The position numbers and the translations under genes are program-made. Below the pieces are notes generated by a model. The model searched no databases and was not told the DNA's origin. It saw only the letters and a list, made by a program, of their open reading frames with translations. 64,000 nt of DNA from Clostridium_AM tanneri (GTDB lineage: Bacteria; Bacillota; Clostridia; Clostridiales; Clostridiaceae). The stretch covers positions 1 through 64,000 of the forward strand of contig NZ_JARUJP010000010.1 of the NCBI RefSeq assembly GCF_033659955.1. The letters are read 5' to 3'. This document shows, piece by piece, positions 44,097-53,461 of this stretch; position 1 is the first letter of the stretch, and each line of letters begins with the position of its first letter.

Positions 44097-44252
44097 TTAG
44101 TAATAAAACAAGATAAGATGGTACGGTTAACCTCATATGTGAATAATATGGTAATTAGATAAATAATAAAGATAAGAAGTAACAAATTTAGTAACCTAAA
44201 CCTGTAACTTTTTATTAAGCCATGTAATCATTGAAGTTTGGGGGATAACAGT

Positions 44253-45353
44253 ATGAAAAAAACAATTTATAATATCTTCTCTAATATGATATTTCGTGGT
44301 CGTAATGAAGCTAATATCAAAGTAAAAGCAATTACATCAAGGCAATTTCCCTATAAAATTGAAGTTATCGCTGAAAATTTATATGTACCTTGGGCTTTAG
44401 CGATGAACTATGAAGGTAAGCTATATTTTACAGAGCGCTCTGGGGCAATTAGGATTATTGAAGGTGGCAAACTTTATCCGCAGCCACTCATAACATTTAG
44501 TGCACCCTTTGTAAGTCAGGGAGAAGGCGGGTTGATGGGCATTGCTCTAGATCCAAATTATTCACAAAACCATTATATATATGTTATGCATTCATATGCA
44601 GAGGGTAATCGAATCTATAATCGAGTTGTCAGATTGATTGAAAGCAACAATAGAGCATCTATTGACCGAGTTCTTCTCGATAAAATTCCTGGGGGCCAAA
44701 TTCACAATGGAGGAAGGCTAAAGATAGGTCCGGATCAGAAATTATATATAACAACAGGAGATGCAGGGAATTCTGCATTGGCACAAAACCCAACAAGTAC
44801 AGCTGGGAAAATACTGCGAATAGAATTAGACGGCAGGATTCCTAAAGATAATCCAATTATTAATTCACCTGTTTATAGCCTAGGTCATCGAAACCCACAA
44901 GGTTTGGCCTGGAATTCAAAAAATGTCTTGTATGCATCAGAGCATGGGCAGTCAGCACATGATGAGATAAACATAATACAACCAGGAGCCAATTATGGCT
45001 GGCCTCTCGTTCAAGGATCTGAAGACTCTAAGGAAGTTATTATACAAAAACCCTTGATACACAGTGGAGAAGATACATGGGCACCCTCTGGTATTGCCTT
45101 CGTAAATCAAGGACCATGGCAAGGAAAATTACTGGTTGCTACTTTGCGTGGACAGCAACTACTAGCTATCTCGTTGAATGAAAAAGGAACGGTAGTGAAG
45201 AAGGTAGAATCATGGCTCCGGAATGAGTATGGGCGTTTACGTGAGGTTATTCAAGGGAAAGATGGATCACTTTATCTGACAACAAGTAATAGGGATGGCA
45301 GAGGGAATCCTGATATAGCTGATGATAAAGTTATCCAGCTCATTCCGAAATAA
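44253..45353 (+). CDS. PQQ-dependent sugar dehydrogenase-like protein
   Basis: A 366-residue six-bladed beta-propeller of the soluble glucose/sorbosone dehydrogenase family. VPWALAMNYEGKLYFTERSG, QGEGGLMGIALDPNY, HNGGRLKIGPDQKLYITTGD, and HRNPQGLAW are family motifs. Family members oxidise aldoses with PQQ; none of the PQQ biosynthesis genes is in the window. No normal signal peptide is seen, although a basic N-terminus with little hydrophobicity is present. The start at 44253 follows GGGGGATAA. The gene follows katE by 156 bases. Confidence 0.8.
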   Translation: MKKTIYNIFSNMIFRGRNEANIKVKAITSRQFPYKIEVIAENLYVPWALAMNYEGKLYFTERSGAIRIIEGGKLYPQPLITFSAPFVSQGEGGLMGIALDPNYSQNHYIYVMHSYAEGNRIYNRVVRLIESNNRASIDRVLLDKIPGGQIHNGGRLKIGPDQKLYITTGDAGNSALAQNPTSTAGKILRIELDGRIPKDNPIINSPVYSLGHRNPQGLAWNSKNVLYASEHGQSAHDEINIIQPGANYGWPLVQGSEDSKEVIIQKPLIHSGEDTWAPSGIAFVNQGPWQGKLLVATLRGQQLLAISLNEKGTVVKKVESWLRNEYGRLREVIQGKDGSLYLTTSNRDGRGNPDIADDKVIQLIPK

Positions 45354-45453
45354 AGCTATATTTATAGGACACACTCATTTATTTGAACAACAATAAAATC
45401 CGTTAAAGTATAGAAAAATAGTAGGTAGGCATTAGGAGTCCTTTTCTGTTTTT

Positions 45454-45469
45454 CGTGACCAGTGTCACG
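45454..45469. promoter_or_regulatory. CGTGAC/GTCACG inverted repeat
   Basis: CGTGAC-CAGT-GTCACG, 58 bases before the CGGC-domain gene, resembles a CRP/FNR-type binding site. The binding protein is not known. Confidence 0.4.
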
Positions 45470-45527
45470 GCATTGGAAGCATTTTCATGATAGAATGAAT
45501 GAAAAAAAGAAAATGTGCGAGGAAACT

Positions 45528-45866
45528 ATGAAAAAGAAAGTTGGAATTATAAACTGTTTTGAAGTATCTACAAGATGTTCCGGTTCTGGCTGCTTTAAGG
45601 CTTTTAATAATAAAGGAGATTCATTTGAAAATTATGATGGTGAAGCAGAATTAGTAAGTTTTGTGCATTGTAATGGTTGTAGTGAGGATTCAGTGGAGCA
45701 GGTGGTGGCAAGGGCACAAAGGATGAAAAAGGTTGGGGTAACCACAATACACTTATCATCCTGTGTAAGATCTAAATGCTCTTTTTATAAAGAATTTATA
45801 GACGCTTTATCAAAAGACTTTGAAGTCATTGGTTATACTCATGGCAGTGCAAAGAAAAAAACTTAG
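45528..45866 (+). CDS. CGGC domain protein
   Basis: A 112-residue small protein with cysteines in the CGGC pattern (CSGSGCFKAF, VHCNGCSED, LSSCVRSKCSFY), predicted to bind zinc or a redox metal. The start at 45528 (MKKKVGIINCFEVST) follows GAGGAAACT. Two earlier in-frame starts lack an RBS. Proteins of this kind are often near metal- or nitrate-related genes but their role is not settled. It stands alone. Confidence 0.75.
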   Translation: MKKKVGIINCFEVSTRCSGSGCFKAFNNKGDSFENYDGEAELVSFVHCNGCSEDSVEQVVARAQRMKKVGVTTIHLSSCVRSKCSFYKEFIDALSKDFEVIGYTHGSAKKKT

Positions 45867-45943
45867 TTAGAAACTAAATGCCGAAGTTTTGGAATTCTTT
45901 TGAGCTAAGCTAAAGAAGGCACAACTGCAGCAATTTCTATATT

Positions 45944-45980
45944 AGTCCCTTCAGTATAAATATAAGCTGAAGGGACTTTT
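45944..45980 (+). terminator. Terminator after CGGC gene
   Basis: AGTCCCTTCAG pairs with CTGAAGGGACT and TTTT follows. The remainder of the 434-base gap to rarD (45981-46300) is AT-rich and shows no further structure. Confidence 0.8.
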
Positions 45981-46300
45981 AGCAGCTTGCAATAGTTTTG
46001 TTATATTATCGCCATCTAAGCAAATTATGAGATACCATTGAAAGTTATCTGTGTATTTTGGATAAAATTGATATTACATTATAGGTATGCATAAATTATT
46101 CTATTAGACAATACATTTTGGAATGACATGGATGAAACTGGGTGTTTAGTATATAATAATTATATAGCTGTATTGTACTTGGTTGGCATTATTTATATAA
46201 TGGAAAAGGAAAGATAAAAGGTCCGCTGCTAGAAATAAACAATAAGATAGTACAAGCATCTTTAAAAGCAAAAGATAAATATAAAAGAGGGGGAAGATAA

Positions 46301-47203
46301 ATGCATAACGAAAAGACTGCTGGTGTAATATATACAGCTGCTGCATATATATTGTGGGGTATTCTGCCTATATACTGGAAATTAATAGATAGCGTATTTC
46401 CAATAGAGATTTTATCTAACAGAATTCTATGGGCCTTTGTATTTACAGTTATAATTATTGCAGCAACGAAACAATGGGAAGAGTTAAAGCGTATAATAAA
46501 GGATAAGAAACAAATGTTCTACATATTTATTGCATCAATTCTTATCGCCTTTAACTGGGGGTTGTATATTTGGGCTGTTAATTCAGGCAGGATTGTGGAT
46601 GCCAGTCTGGGGTATTATATTAACCCATTATTCTCAGTGGCTTTGGGAATGGTGTTTTTTAATGAAAAACTGACTTATTGGCAGAAGGCTGCTCTTTCTA
46701 TTGCTGCTGCTGGTGTTATAATTAAAACTCTGCAATATGGCAGAATTCCGTGGATTTCTTTAGGACTAGCTGTTTCCTTTGGACTATACGGTGCAATGAA
46801 GAAGTCTGTTAAGGCTAGCTCTATAGTTGGCTTAACTCTTGAAACAACTATGCTTACTCCCATTGCTGCAGCATATATAGCATCAAGGCATTTTAGTGGA
46901 GTAGGTGCTTTTGATAAGGGAGGCACGGTAGTAATCCTTTTACTCATAGGTTCTGGGGTAGTTACAGCTATTCCACTGCTGCTTTTTGCAAGTGGAGCAA
47001 AGAGACTACCTATGTCACTACTTGGCTTTATTCAATATATCTCACCAACAATTAGCTTGATTATTGGAGTTTTTCTCTATCATGAAGCTTTTACAGTAGT
47101 TGATATGATAAGTTTTGGGTTTATATGGGCAGCATTAGCTATATATTCTGTTCCTCAAATGGGGTTGATTAAAAAACATAAGAATATAGAACCAGTTGGC
47201 TAA
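46301..47203 (+). CDS. rarD: EamA family transporter RarD
   Basis: A 300-residue protein with ten hydrophobic helices. The beginning (AGVIYTAAAYILWGILPIYWKLI, EILSNRILWAFVF) and the core (IASILIAFNWGLYIWAVNSG, SLGYYINPLFSVALGMVFF, GFIQYISPTISLIIGVFLY) fit RarD, a drug/metabolite transporter associated with chloramphenicol sensitivity in other bacteria. RBS GAGGGGGAAG precedes the ATG. Single gene ending in the dispersed palindrome. Confidence 0.9.
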   Translation: MHNEKTAGVIYTAAAYILWGILPIYWKLIDSVFPIEILSNRILWAFVFTVIIIAATKQWEELKRIIKDKKQMFYIFIASILIAFNWGLYIWAVNSGRIVDASLGYYINPLFSVALGMVFFNEKLTYWQKAALSIAAAGVIIKTLQYGRIPWISLGLAVSFGLYGAMKKSVKASSIVGLTLETTMLTPIAAAYIASRHFSGVGAFDKGGTVVILLLIGSGVVTAIPLLLFASGAKRLPMSLLGFIQYISPTISLIIGVFLYHEAFTVVDMISFGFIWAALAIYSVPQMGLIKKHKNIEPVG

Positions 47204-47239
47204 ATGAATTTGGCCTTAAACCGATAATTATACTTAAAG

Positions 47240-47279
47240 CTAAAAGCCAATGCTTAACATACCAAGCATTGGCTTTTAG
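47240..47279. repeat. Dispersed palindrome, copy 3
   Basis: CTAAAAGCCAATGCTT and AAGCATTGGCTTTTAG form a perfect 16-bp stem with an 8-base loop. It lies between the convergent rarD and CWB2/DUF5050 genes and can terminate both. Confidence 0.9.
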
Positions 47280-47317
47280 TCTGTCTAATTCTGTAAGTTA
47301 GATAGACAGTGAAATAG

Positions 47318-49156
47318 CTACTCTATTAATTCCTTTTGAGAACCGTCAAGATGCATTCTATAAAAAGAGTTAACAGTATAGGAGCTAGAATCCATTGTGT
47401 AATAATAAATCCATTCATCATCTACACTTATTCCAATTGCATTATCATCGCTTAATTTAATATTTTCAGAGCCATCTACCTTAATTTTGTATAAATGGCT
47501 GTCCTGCTTGTCTACATAGTAGACCCAGCCATTTGATATATTGTAGTACCAAGTTTCTATATTACCGATACTGGTCTTTTCACTACCATCATTTTTCATT
47601 TTATATAATTTATTATTTGATGTGAAATAAACCCATTCACTGTCAACAATATAACTATGATTGTCAACATATTCATCACTTACTTTTGTCTTTCCTGACC
47701 CATCTAAGTTCATTTTATATAAAGTATTTAGTTCCGCTGTATTTTGATAATAAATATAGTTTCCTGATACAGCTGCAGAATAGATACTGTCTTTACCTAA
47801 AGCAACTTTATTGGAGCCATCTGTATTCATTCTAAATAAAGTACCATAATTATAGTTTGTAACATAATAAATTTTATCACCGACTACCGTTAAATAGCTA
47901 CAAATATCATCATTATTAAGTCTTGTTTCTTCTGTTCCGTTGATTCTTATTTTATAAATACCATTTGGACCATCATGACTAGCATACCTGGAAAAATAAA
48001 TCCAATCACCAACTACATTTATATACTTTCCAAATTTGTTACTTAGTTTTATTTTTGAAGTACCATCTTTTTTATATGCATATATGCTGTCAGATTTTTC
48101 TCCAGCATAGGATATGCCAAATGAATAATAAAGCCAGTCTTCTTGTTCAGCTACTGATCCGCCATTTTTAATATTACCGGAAGTATTTCCACGGGTTCTT
48201 AAGACATTTGCAACTCTTTCATTTGAAAGGACTCCCCTTCCGCCTAATATTGTAGTCTGAGATATTGATGAGAATTTTGAAGCTATAAAATCCTCAGTTG
48301 CCTGTCCAGAATAATCACTAACCATCACAACGCAGGATGAATTCTTTGCAGCTAGCACTGAACCAGCTAAGGCATCAGGAAAATTTTCACCGTTAGCTAT
48401 ATAGATTTTACTAAAGTTCAGTTCATTTTCAAACTTCTTTAATACTGCAATATTAGTATCATATCTGCTGTCCCCATATAGTCTTTCAGCATTAGGGAGG
48501 GTATCAAAAATATTATCACTTACAACATCATTTCCGCCAATTACATAGGTTTTGGTGATATTCCCCTTATTTATGTATTTACTTATAGAATCAGGCAGCT
48601 TATCTGTAGGAGTAAGTATTATAGGTATAGATTTTTGAGCTGCGATTGGTGCCATAGACATTGCATCAGGAAAGTTTTCACCATTGGCTACTGTTAATTC
48701 TCCCTTAAAATCAAGTTGTTCTGCAACCTTAAGTGAAGTTTCATACCTATCTTGTCCAAAAAGACGTGTGATTTCAATATTTAGTTGAGAAAGTCTTTTT
48801 TCTACATCACTTGGTATAACACCAGTACCACCTATAATAAATATTTGCTTTACATTTAGTCTTCTTAACTCATCTTCAACTCTGTTGTCTAAAGTTGTAC
48901 CAGGATTTAACAGTATAGGTGCATTATATTTTTTAGCAAGTGGAGCTGCACTAAGGGCGTCAGGAAAATTTTCGCCGTTAGCTAATACAGCATACTCTGA
49001 ACCACCAGCCCATCCATTTTTAGAGATTTCAATGGCAGTATCATATCTGTCGCTACCCCAAATGCGCTGAGTGTTGTTTGATGCCAGTGCTTTAGTTGAC
49101 ATAGAAAAGGCTATGCCAATAGTACATAGCACAAGTGCTAACTTGTTATTGAACAT
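47318..49156 (-). CDS. CWB2 surface protein with DUF5050 propeller
   Basis: A 612-residue secreted protein. Signal peptide 1-25 (LALVLCTIGIAFSMSTKALA). Residues about 30-320 hold three CWB2 repeats (RIWGSDRYDTAIEISK, LANGENFPDALSA, IIGGTGVIPSDVE and two more sets), which anchor to anionic wall polymers. Residues about 335-612 are a DUF5050-type propeller of WIYYS..., LYKMNLDGSGKTKVS-like repeats of about 40 residues. It is divergent from a second CWB2 gene, and the region between carries both promoters. Likely a surface protein; ligand not known. Confidence 0.9.
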   Translation of the reverse strand: MFNNKLALVLCTIGIAFSMSTKALASNNTQRIWGSDRYDTAIEISKNGWAGGSEYAVLANGENFPDALSAAPLAKKYNAPILLNPGTTLDNRVEDELRRLNVKQIFIIGGTGVIPSDVEKRLSQLNIEITRLFGQDRYETSLKVAEQLDFKGELTVANGENFPDAMSMAPIAAQKSIPIILTPTDKLPDSISKYINKGNITKTYVIGGNDVVSDNIFDTLPNAERLYGDSRYDTNIAVLKKFENELNFSKIYIANGENFPDALAGSVLAAKNSSCVVMVSDYSGQATEDFIASKFSSISQTTILGGRGVLSNERVANVLRTRGNTSGNIKNGGSVAEQEDWLYYSFGISYAGEKSDSIYAYKKDGTSKIKLSNKFGKYINVVGDWIYFSRYASHDGPNGIYKIRINGTEETRLNNDDICSYLTVVGDKIYYVTNYNYGTLFRMNTDGSNKVALGKDSIYSAAVSGNYIYYQNTAELNTLYKMNLDGSGKTKVSDEYVDNHSYIVDSEWVYFTSNNKLYKMKNDGSEKTSIGNIETWYYNISNGWVYYVDKQDSHLYKIKVDGSENIKLSDDNAIGISVDDEWIYYYTMDSSSYTVNSFYRMHLDGSQKELIE

Positions 49157-49433
49157 TTTATTTCCTCCAATGTTAGTAAATTTTTTAAAATATTGTTAAC
49201 CTTATTATAATATAAAAAGGCATAACATAAAAAGATTTAATTAGGTGCAGGGTTGGTGTAATGGAACTGATATAAAGATAAGATTAAAATAAGCGCAAGA
49301 TATTCTTTTTAAAACATCATAGCAAGTACTGATTTATTGCATGGCTTTGGAGGGTATTATCCCATTTGCATAGAATTAGTAATATTGGAATATTGTATAA
49401 GAGTATCTAAAGTTTGCAAGGGGGATGTATGCT

Positions 49434-51365
49434 ATGTATAAAAAGACATCAATTTTTATTTGCGGATTAATATTAACATTGGGGGTTTCTACTACTTCAA
49501 ATGTTAAAGCTGCTTCCGCTATAGAAACTAAAAGACTATGGGGAATTGACAGATATGTAACTTGTTCTGAAGTTGTAAAAGAAGGCTGGAAAACTTCGAA
49601 TTATGCAGTAATAGTTAATGGGGAAAATTTCCCTGATGCTTTAAGTGCATCAACTTTAGCTAAAAAGTATAATGCACCTATTTTACTTACTCAGTCTAAC
49701 TCACTGGATTCCAATTCACTAGAAGAGCTAAAAAGGTTAAATGTGAAAGAGGTTTTTATAGTTGGTGGTGACTTTGTAGTAAGTACAACTGTTGAAAATT
49801 ATATAAATGACTTAGGAATACAGACTACAAGGTATAGTGGACTGGATAGAAATGAAACCTCAGTAAAAGTAGCAGAGCAAATAGGAACTGATAACGGAAT
49901 TATTGTAGCTATTGACAGTGACTTTACAGATGCACTTTCGGCAGCTCCTATTGCAGCTAAATTAAATATGCCTATTATATTAGTTCCTAGAGATGAAGTT
50001 CCTGATTCCGTTAAAAGTTTTATTTCAGCCAACACTATTCCAAAAACATATGTACTTGGCAGCAGCGATATAATCAGTGATGCCGTAGCTTCTAAATTTC
50101 CAAAGGTGCAAAGGATAGTTGGAGCAGATAAGTATGAAAGAAACATAAATATTATAAACACTTTTAAAGATAAAATAAGCTTAGACAATGGATGTGTGGC
50201 TTACTCTGAAAAGTTTGCTGATGCTTTAAGTGGATCCGCTTTAGCCGCTCTAAATGGCAATCCTGTAATTCTAATAGGTGATAAGCCTACAGCAGTTACT
50301 AAAGAGTTCATAAAAGCCAATAACTTCATTAAATTAAACATCTTAGGAGGGGAAGCTGGAATTACCCAGTCAACTTTAGCTGATTTAACGGATTCTACCA
50401 TAAATGATGATGACAGTAGTACAACAAACAATAAAATTGTTTTTAAAGACCAGTATTTTGAAGAAGAAGTAAGACGTCTTGTAGGTAAATTTGGTATAGA
50501 TCTTTACAAGGAGGATGTTAAGAACATTACAAGTCTAAAATATAACCTTGAAGTAAATACAGAGGATTATAAGAAAATAAGAGATATTACCGGTATTGAA
50601 AATTTAACTAATCTAGAAGAGCTGGAGCTTATTAATAATGAAGTAAATACAAGCAGTTTAAAAAATTTAACTAAATTAAAATCTCTTAACCTACTTAGTA
50701 ATCAAATAAGTGACATAAGCTTTTTAGAAGGACTAACTAACTTAAATAACCTTGATTTAAGCTGTAACAAAATTACTGATATAAGTGCATTAAATGGATT
50801 AACTAATTTGAATAGGCTTAGCTTAGAATTTAATACTGTTAACGATATAAGCACGCTGAAAGGCTTGACTAATTTAAAAGAGCTTAAATTAAGCAGCAAT
50901 AAAATTAATGACATAACTTCGTTAAGGGGATTGTCTAATTTAGAATATCTTTACTTAAGTAACAATAGCATTAGCGACATAAGTTCACTAAAAGAATTAA
51001 CTAGTTTAAAGAGCATTGGACTAGGTACTAATAAAATTAGCGATATAAGCGGATTAGAGCAGTTAACCAATTTAAGTGCAATTGATTTAGATGAAAATAA
51101 CATTAGTGATATAAATGCACTGAAAGGGCTGACTAACTTATCCAACGTTTATTTGAACAACAATAAAATAAAGGATATAAGTCCATTAAAAGAATTGACT
51201 AATGTAACTGTTCTTGATTTGACAAACAATAACATTAGTGATGTAAGCCCATTAAAGGGATTAAATAATTTGACTAAGGTATATCTAAAAGGAAATCCAA
51301 TTAGTGATTCTGATAAAGAAGCTTTAAAAAAAGCATTACCTTATTGCAGAATTATCTTTGAATAA
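49434..51365 (+). CDS. CWB2 surface protein with leucine-rich repeats
   Basis: A 643-residue secreted protein with a signal peptide (TSIFICGLILTLGVSTTSNVKA). Three CWB2 repeats (about 33-310; RLWGIDRYVTCSEVVK, VNGENFPDALSAST, IVGGDFVVSTTVE) are followed by about eleven 22-residue internalin-type leucine-rich repeats (LTNLNNLDLSCNKITDISAL pattern, about 375-625). It combines cell-wall anchoring with a protein-binding surface. The start at 49434 is preferred to 49425 because GGGGG lies 9 bases upstream of it. Resembles internalins but lacks an LPXTG tail. Confidence 0.9.
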   Translation: MYKKTSIFICGLILTLGVSTTSNVKAASAIETKRLWGIDRYVTCSEVVKEGWKTSNYAVIVNGENFPDALSASTLAKKYNAPILLTQSNSLDSNSLEELKRLNVKEVFIVGGDFVVSTTVENYINDLGIQTTRYSGLDRNETSVKVAEQIGTDNGIIVAIDSDFTDALSAAPIAAKLNMPIILVPRDEVPDSVKSFISANTIPKTYVLGSSDIISDAVASKFPKVQRIVGADKYERNINIINTFKDKISLDNGCVAYSEKFADALSGSALAALNGNPVILIGDKPTAVTKEFIKANNFIKLNILGGEAGITQSTLADLTDSTINDDDSSTTNNKIVFKDQYFEEEVRRLVGKFGIDLYKEDVKNITSLKYNLEVNTEDYKKIRDITGIENLTNLEELELINNEVNTSSLKNLTKLKSLNLLSNQISDISFLEGLTNLNNLDLSCNKITDISALNGLTNLNRLSLEFNTVNDISTLKGLTNLKELKLSSNKINDITSLRGLSNLEYLYLSNNSISDISSLKELTSLKSIGLGTNKISDISGLEQLTNLSAIDLDENNISDINALKGLTNLSNVYLNNNKIKDISPLKELTNVTVLDLTNNNISDVSPLKGLNNLTKVYLKGNPISDSDKEALKKALPYCRIIFE

Positions 51366-51423
51366 ATTGTAGGATTTTTGTGTTAGGTAGTAAAATCACA
51401 AAAACTATTATGAGGTGGTATAA

Positions 51424-52089
51424 ATGATTATTGAAGGTGTTAGCTATCCTTCTGATTCTGAAGCTAAGAAAACATTGGTAGATATTGGTTTAAGAATATA
51501 CCAAAAAGGCTTTGTAGCAGCAAATGATGGAAATATTAGCTGTAAAGTTGGTCCCAATACTATATGGATAACTCCCACCGGAGTTTCTAAAGGTTTTATG
51601 ACTGAGGACATGATGATAAAGATGAATTTAGATGGAACAATAATTGAGGGAAAACTAAAACCATCTTCTGAATATAAAATGCATTTCCGTGTTTATGAAG
51701 AAAACCCAGCTGTTATGGCAGTGGTGCATGCCCATCCACCTATCGCCACTTCCTTTGCTATTGCAGGAATTAGTTTAGATAAGCCGATTCTTCCAGAGGC
51801 GATTGTTCAGCTTGGTTCAGTGCCAGTAGCTAAGTATGCAACTCCTGGCTCACAAGGAGTTCCAGATTCAATTGCACCTTACTGTAAAAGTCATAATGGT
51901 GTACTTTTAGCCAATCATGGTGCATTAAGCTGGGGTAAAGATATATATCAAGCTTTCTATAGAATGGAGTCAATCGAATATTATGCTGGCGTGCTTATGT
52001 ATACAGGTTATGTTATTGGAAAGCAAAATGAATTGTCCGCTAGTGAAGTTGAAGAACTATTGGTTATCAAAGATAACTTAAATAATTAA
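51424..52089 (+). CDS. Class II aldolase, methylthioribulose/deoxyribulose type
   Basis: A 221-residue class II aldolase/adducin-fold protein. Zinc ligands are seen in AVVHAHPPIATSFA (two His) and LANHGALSWG (third His), and DGNISCKVG is the phosphate loop. Fuculose- and rhamnulose-phosphate aldolases have this build. In the context of mtnK and mtnA it most likely cleaves 5-(methylthio)ribulose 1-phosphate (or the 5-deoxy analogue) to DHAP and an aldehyde. A terminator separates it from the transporter genes, so it is expressed from its own promoter or by read-through. RBS GAGGTGG. Confidence 0.8.
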   Translation: MIIEGVSYPSDSEAKKTLVDIGLRIYQKGFVAANDGNISCKVGPNTIWITPTGVSKGFMTEDMMIKMNLDGTIIEGKLKPSSEYKMHFRVYEENPAVMAVVHAHPPIATSFAIAGISLDKPILPEAIVQLGSVPVAKYATPGSQGVPDSIAPYCKSHNGVLLANHGALSWGKDIYQAFYRMESIEYYAGVLMYTGYVIGKQNELSASEVEELLVIKDNLNN

Positions 52090-52095
52090 TGATTC

Positions 52096-52144
52096 AAAAA
52101 ACTGTAGATGAATTTGTATAAAACTAATTTATCTACAGTTTTTT
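52096..52144 (+). terminator. Terminator after aldolase
   Basis: AAAAAACTGTAGAT and ATCTACAGTTTTTT form a 14-bp stem whose 3' arm ends in T6. Confidence 0.9.
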
Positions 52145-52194
52145 AGCCATAAAGCTTAAGTAAAAGCATTATTGTTTCTGTAATATTATGTAGG

Positions 52195-52208
52195 GTATAT
52201 TAATATAC
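52195..52208. promoter_or_regulatory. GTATATTAATATAC palindrome
   Basis: A perfect 14-base palindrome 59 bases before the methylthioribose ABC transporter operon. It could be an operator; no regulator gene is adjacent. Confidence 0.4.
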
Positions 52209-52266
52209 ATTAAATTAGGTAAATAATGCATAAATAATGTATATAAGAAAAGGGGGATAAAATTCT

Positions 52267-53412
52267 ATGAAAAAGCTATTAGCTTTGGTACTAACAGCGG
52301 TAATGTGTGCATCCTTATCTGCATGTGGCGGCACAAAAACTGCAGATACATCCTCATCAGATTCTGCGCCAAAGGCAGGGGACACAGCTTCCTATGCTAA
52401 GGCTCTAAAGGGCAAAAGAGTTGCAGTTGTTCGTAACCTTGCAGCAGGTGATCATACTCAACAATTTTTAGATGGCTGCGTATCAGAGGGTAAGGCACTT
52501 GGTTTTGCAGTTGATACCTTCGTAACAGATGGTGATGATGCCAAAGCTCAAGAAGTTACAGCTCAATGTATTCAAAAAGGATATGACGGAATTATAGTTT
52601 CCCATGCTCAACTATCCTATGCCTATAATATGTTAAAACCTGCCATAGATAAAGGAATGAAAGTAGTTACCTTCGATAGTATGCCATTTAAAGATGGTGA
52701 TGCAAAAGGTCAATTACTTGAAGGTGTAACTTCAACAGCACAGGATGATAGTGCTTTAGCAAGCTTATCACTGGGATTTATGATGGAAGAGTTTGAAAAG
52801 AACGGTGGAAAGTATCCTATGAAAGTGTTAAAGACCTTTATGGGACCTGGAATACCTCCTCTAGATAGACGTAATGTTGTTTATACAAAATTAGAACAGG
52901 AAGGCAAAATTAAAACCGTAGAAGTTATTGCTCCATCAGATACAGCAAATGCTCGTGGTGATATGACTAACAAAACTGCTGCTATTTTACCTAAGTATCC
53001 AAAAGGATCTGTAGATGCTATTTGGGGCTGCTATGATGAGCTGGCAAAAGGTGTATTACAGGCATTAAACGATGCTAAGAGAACAGATATCCCTATGTAT
53101 ACAATTGATATATCCAATGATGATATTCAATTAATGCTTAAAAATAAAGAAGTATGGAAATCTACAGCTGCTGTTGACCCTAAATTAATTGGTATCGTTG
53201 ACACTAGATTATTAGCTATGAAATTCTTAAATCTAGAAACTCCACAGTATTTTAACTTAAATGCAAATTTAGTTAAAACCACACAGTTATCTTCAGAGGT
53301 TAATATGACAAATCTTAAAACAGTTATTAATGGATGGGGAGATCCTAATTCAAAAGAAGGTGCGCTTAAAGAGACTTGGATAGACGAAGTAAAAAAAGCA
53401 AATGGTAACTAA
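52267..53412 (+). CDS. ABC sugar-binding lipoprotein (methylthioribose?)
   Basis: A 381-residue lipoprotein. Lipobox LSACG at residues 17-21 and a Ser/Ala linker, then a periplasmic-binding-protein fold of the ribose type (KRVAVVRNLAAGDHTQQFLDG, CIQKGYDGIIVSHAQ, GVLQALNDAKRTDIPMYTID). It would capture a pentose-like substrate; with mtnK and mtnA downstream, methylthioribose is the likely ligand. Terminator upstream, RBS GGGGGAT. First gene of a five-gene run (52.3-58.4 kb). Confidence 0.85.
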   Translation: MKKLLALVLTAVMCASLSACGGTKTADTSSSDSAPKAGDTASYAKALKGKRVAVVRNLAAGDHTQQFLDGCVSEGKALGFAVDTFVTDGDDAKAQEVTAQCIQKGYDGIIVSHAQLSYAYNMLKPAIDKGMKVVTFDSMPFKDGDAKGQLLEGVTSTAQDDSALASLSLGFMMEEFEKNGGKYPMKVLKTFMGPGIPPLDRRNVVYTKLEQEGKIKTVEVIAPSDTANARGDMTNKTAAILPKYPKGSVDAIWGCYDELAKGVLQALNDAKRTDIPMYTIDISNDDIQLMLKNKEVWKSTAAVDPKLIGIVDTRLLAMKFLNLETPQYFNLNANLVKTTQLSSEVNMTNLKTVINGWGDPNSKEGALKETWIDEVKKANGN

Positions 53413-53461
53413 ATTGTAAAAGTGAAAACCATTACTTAATTTATATGTGAGGGTGAAGCAA

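Noticed and set aside
52145..52266. SAM or other riboswitch before the methylthioribose operon
   Set aside because: No S-box-like helices or conserved core sequence; only a 14-base palindrome.
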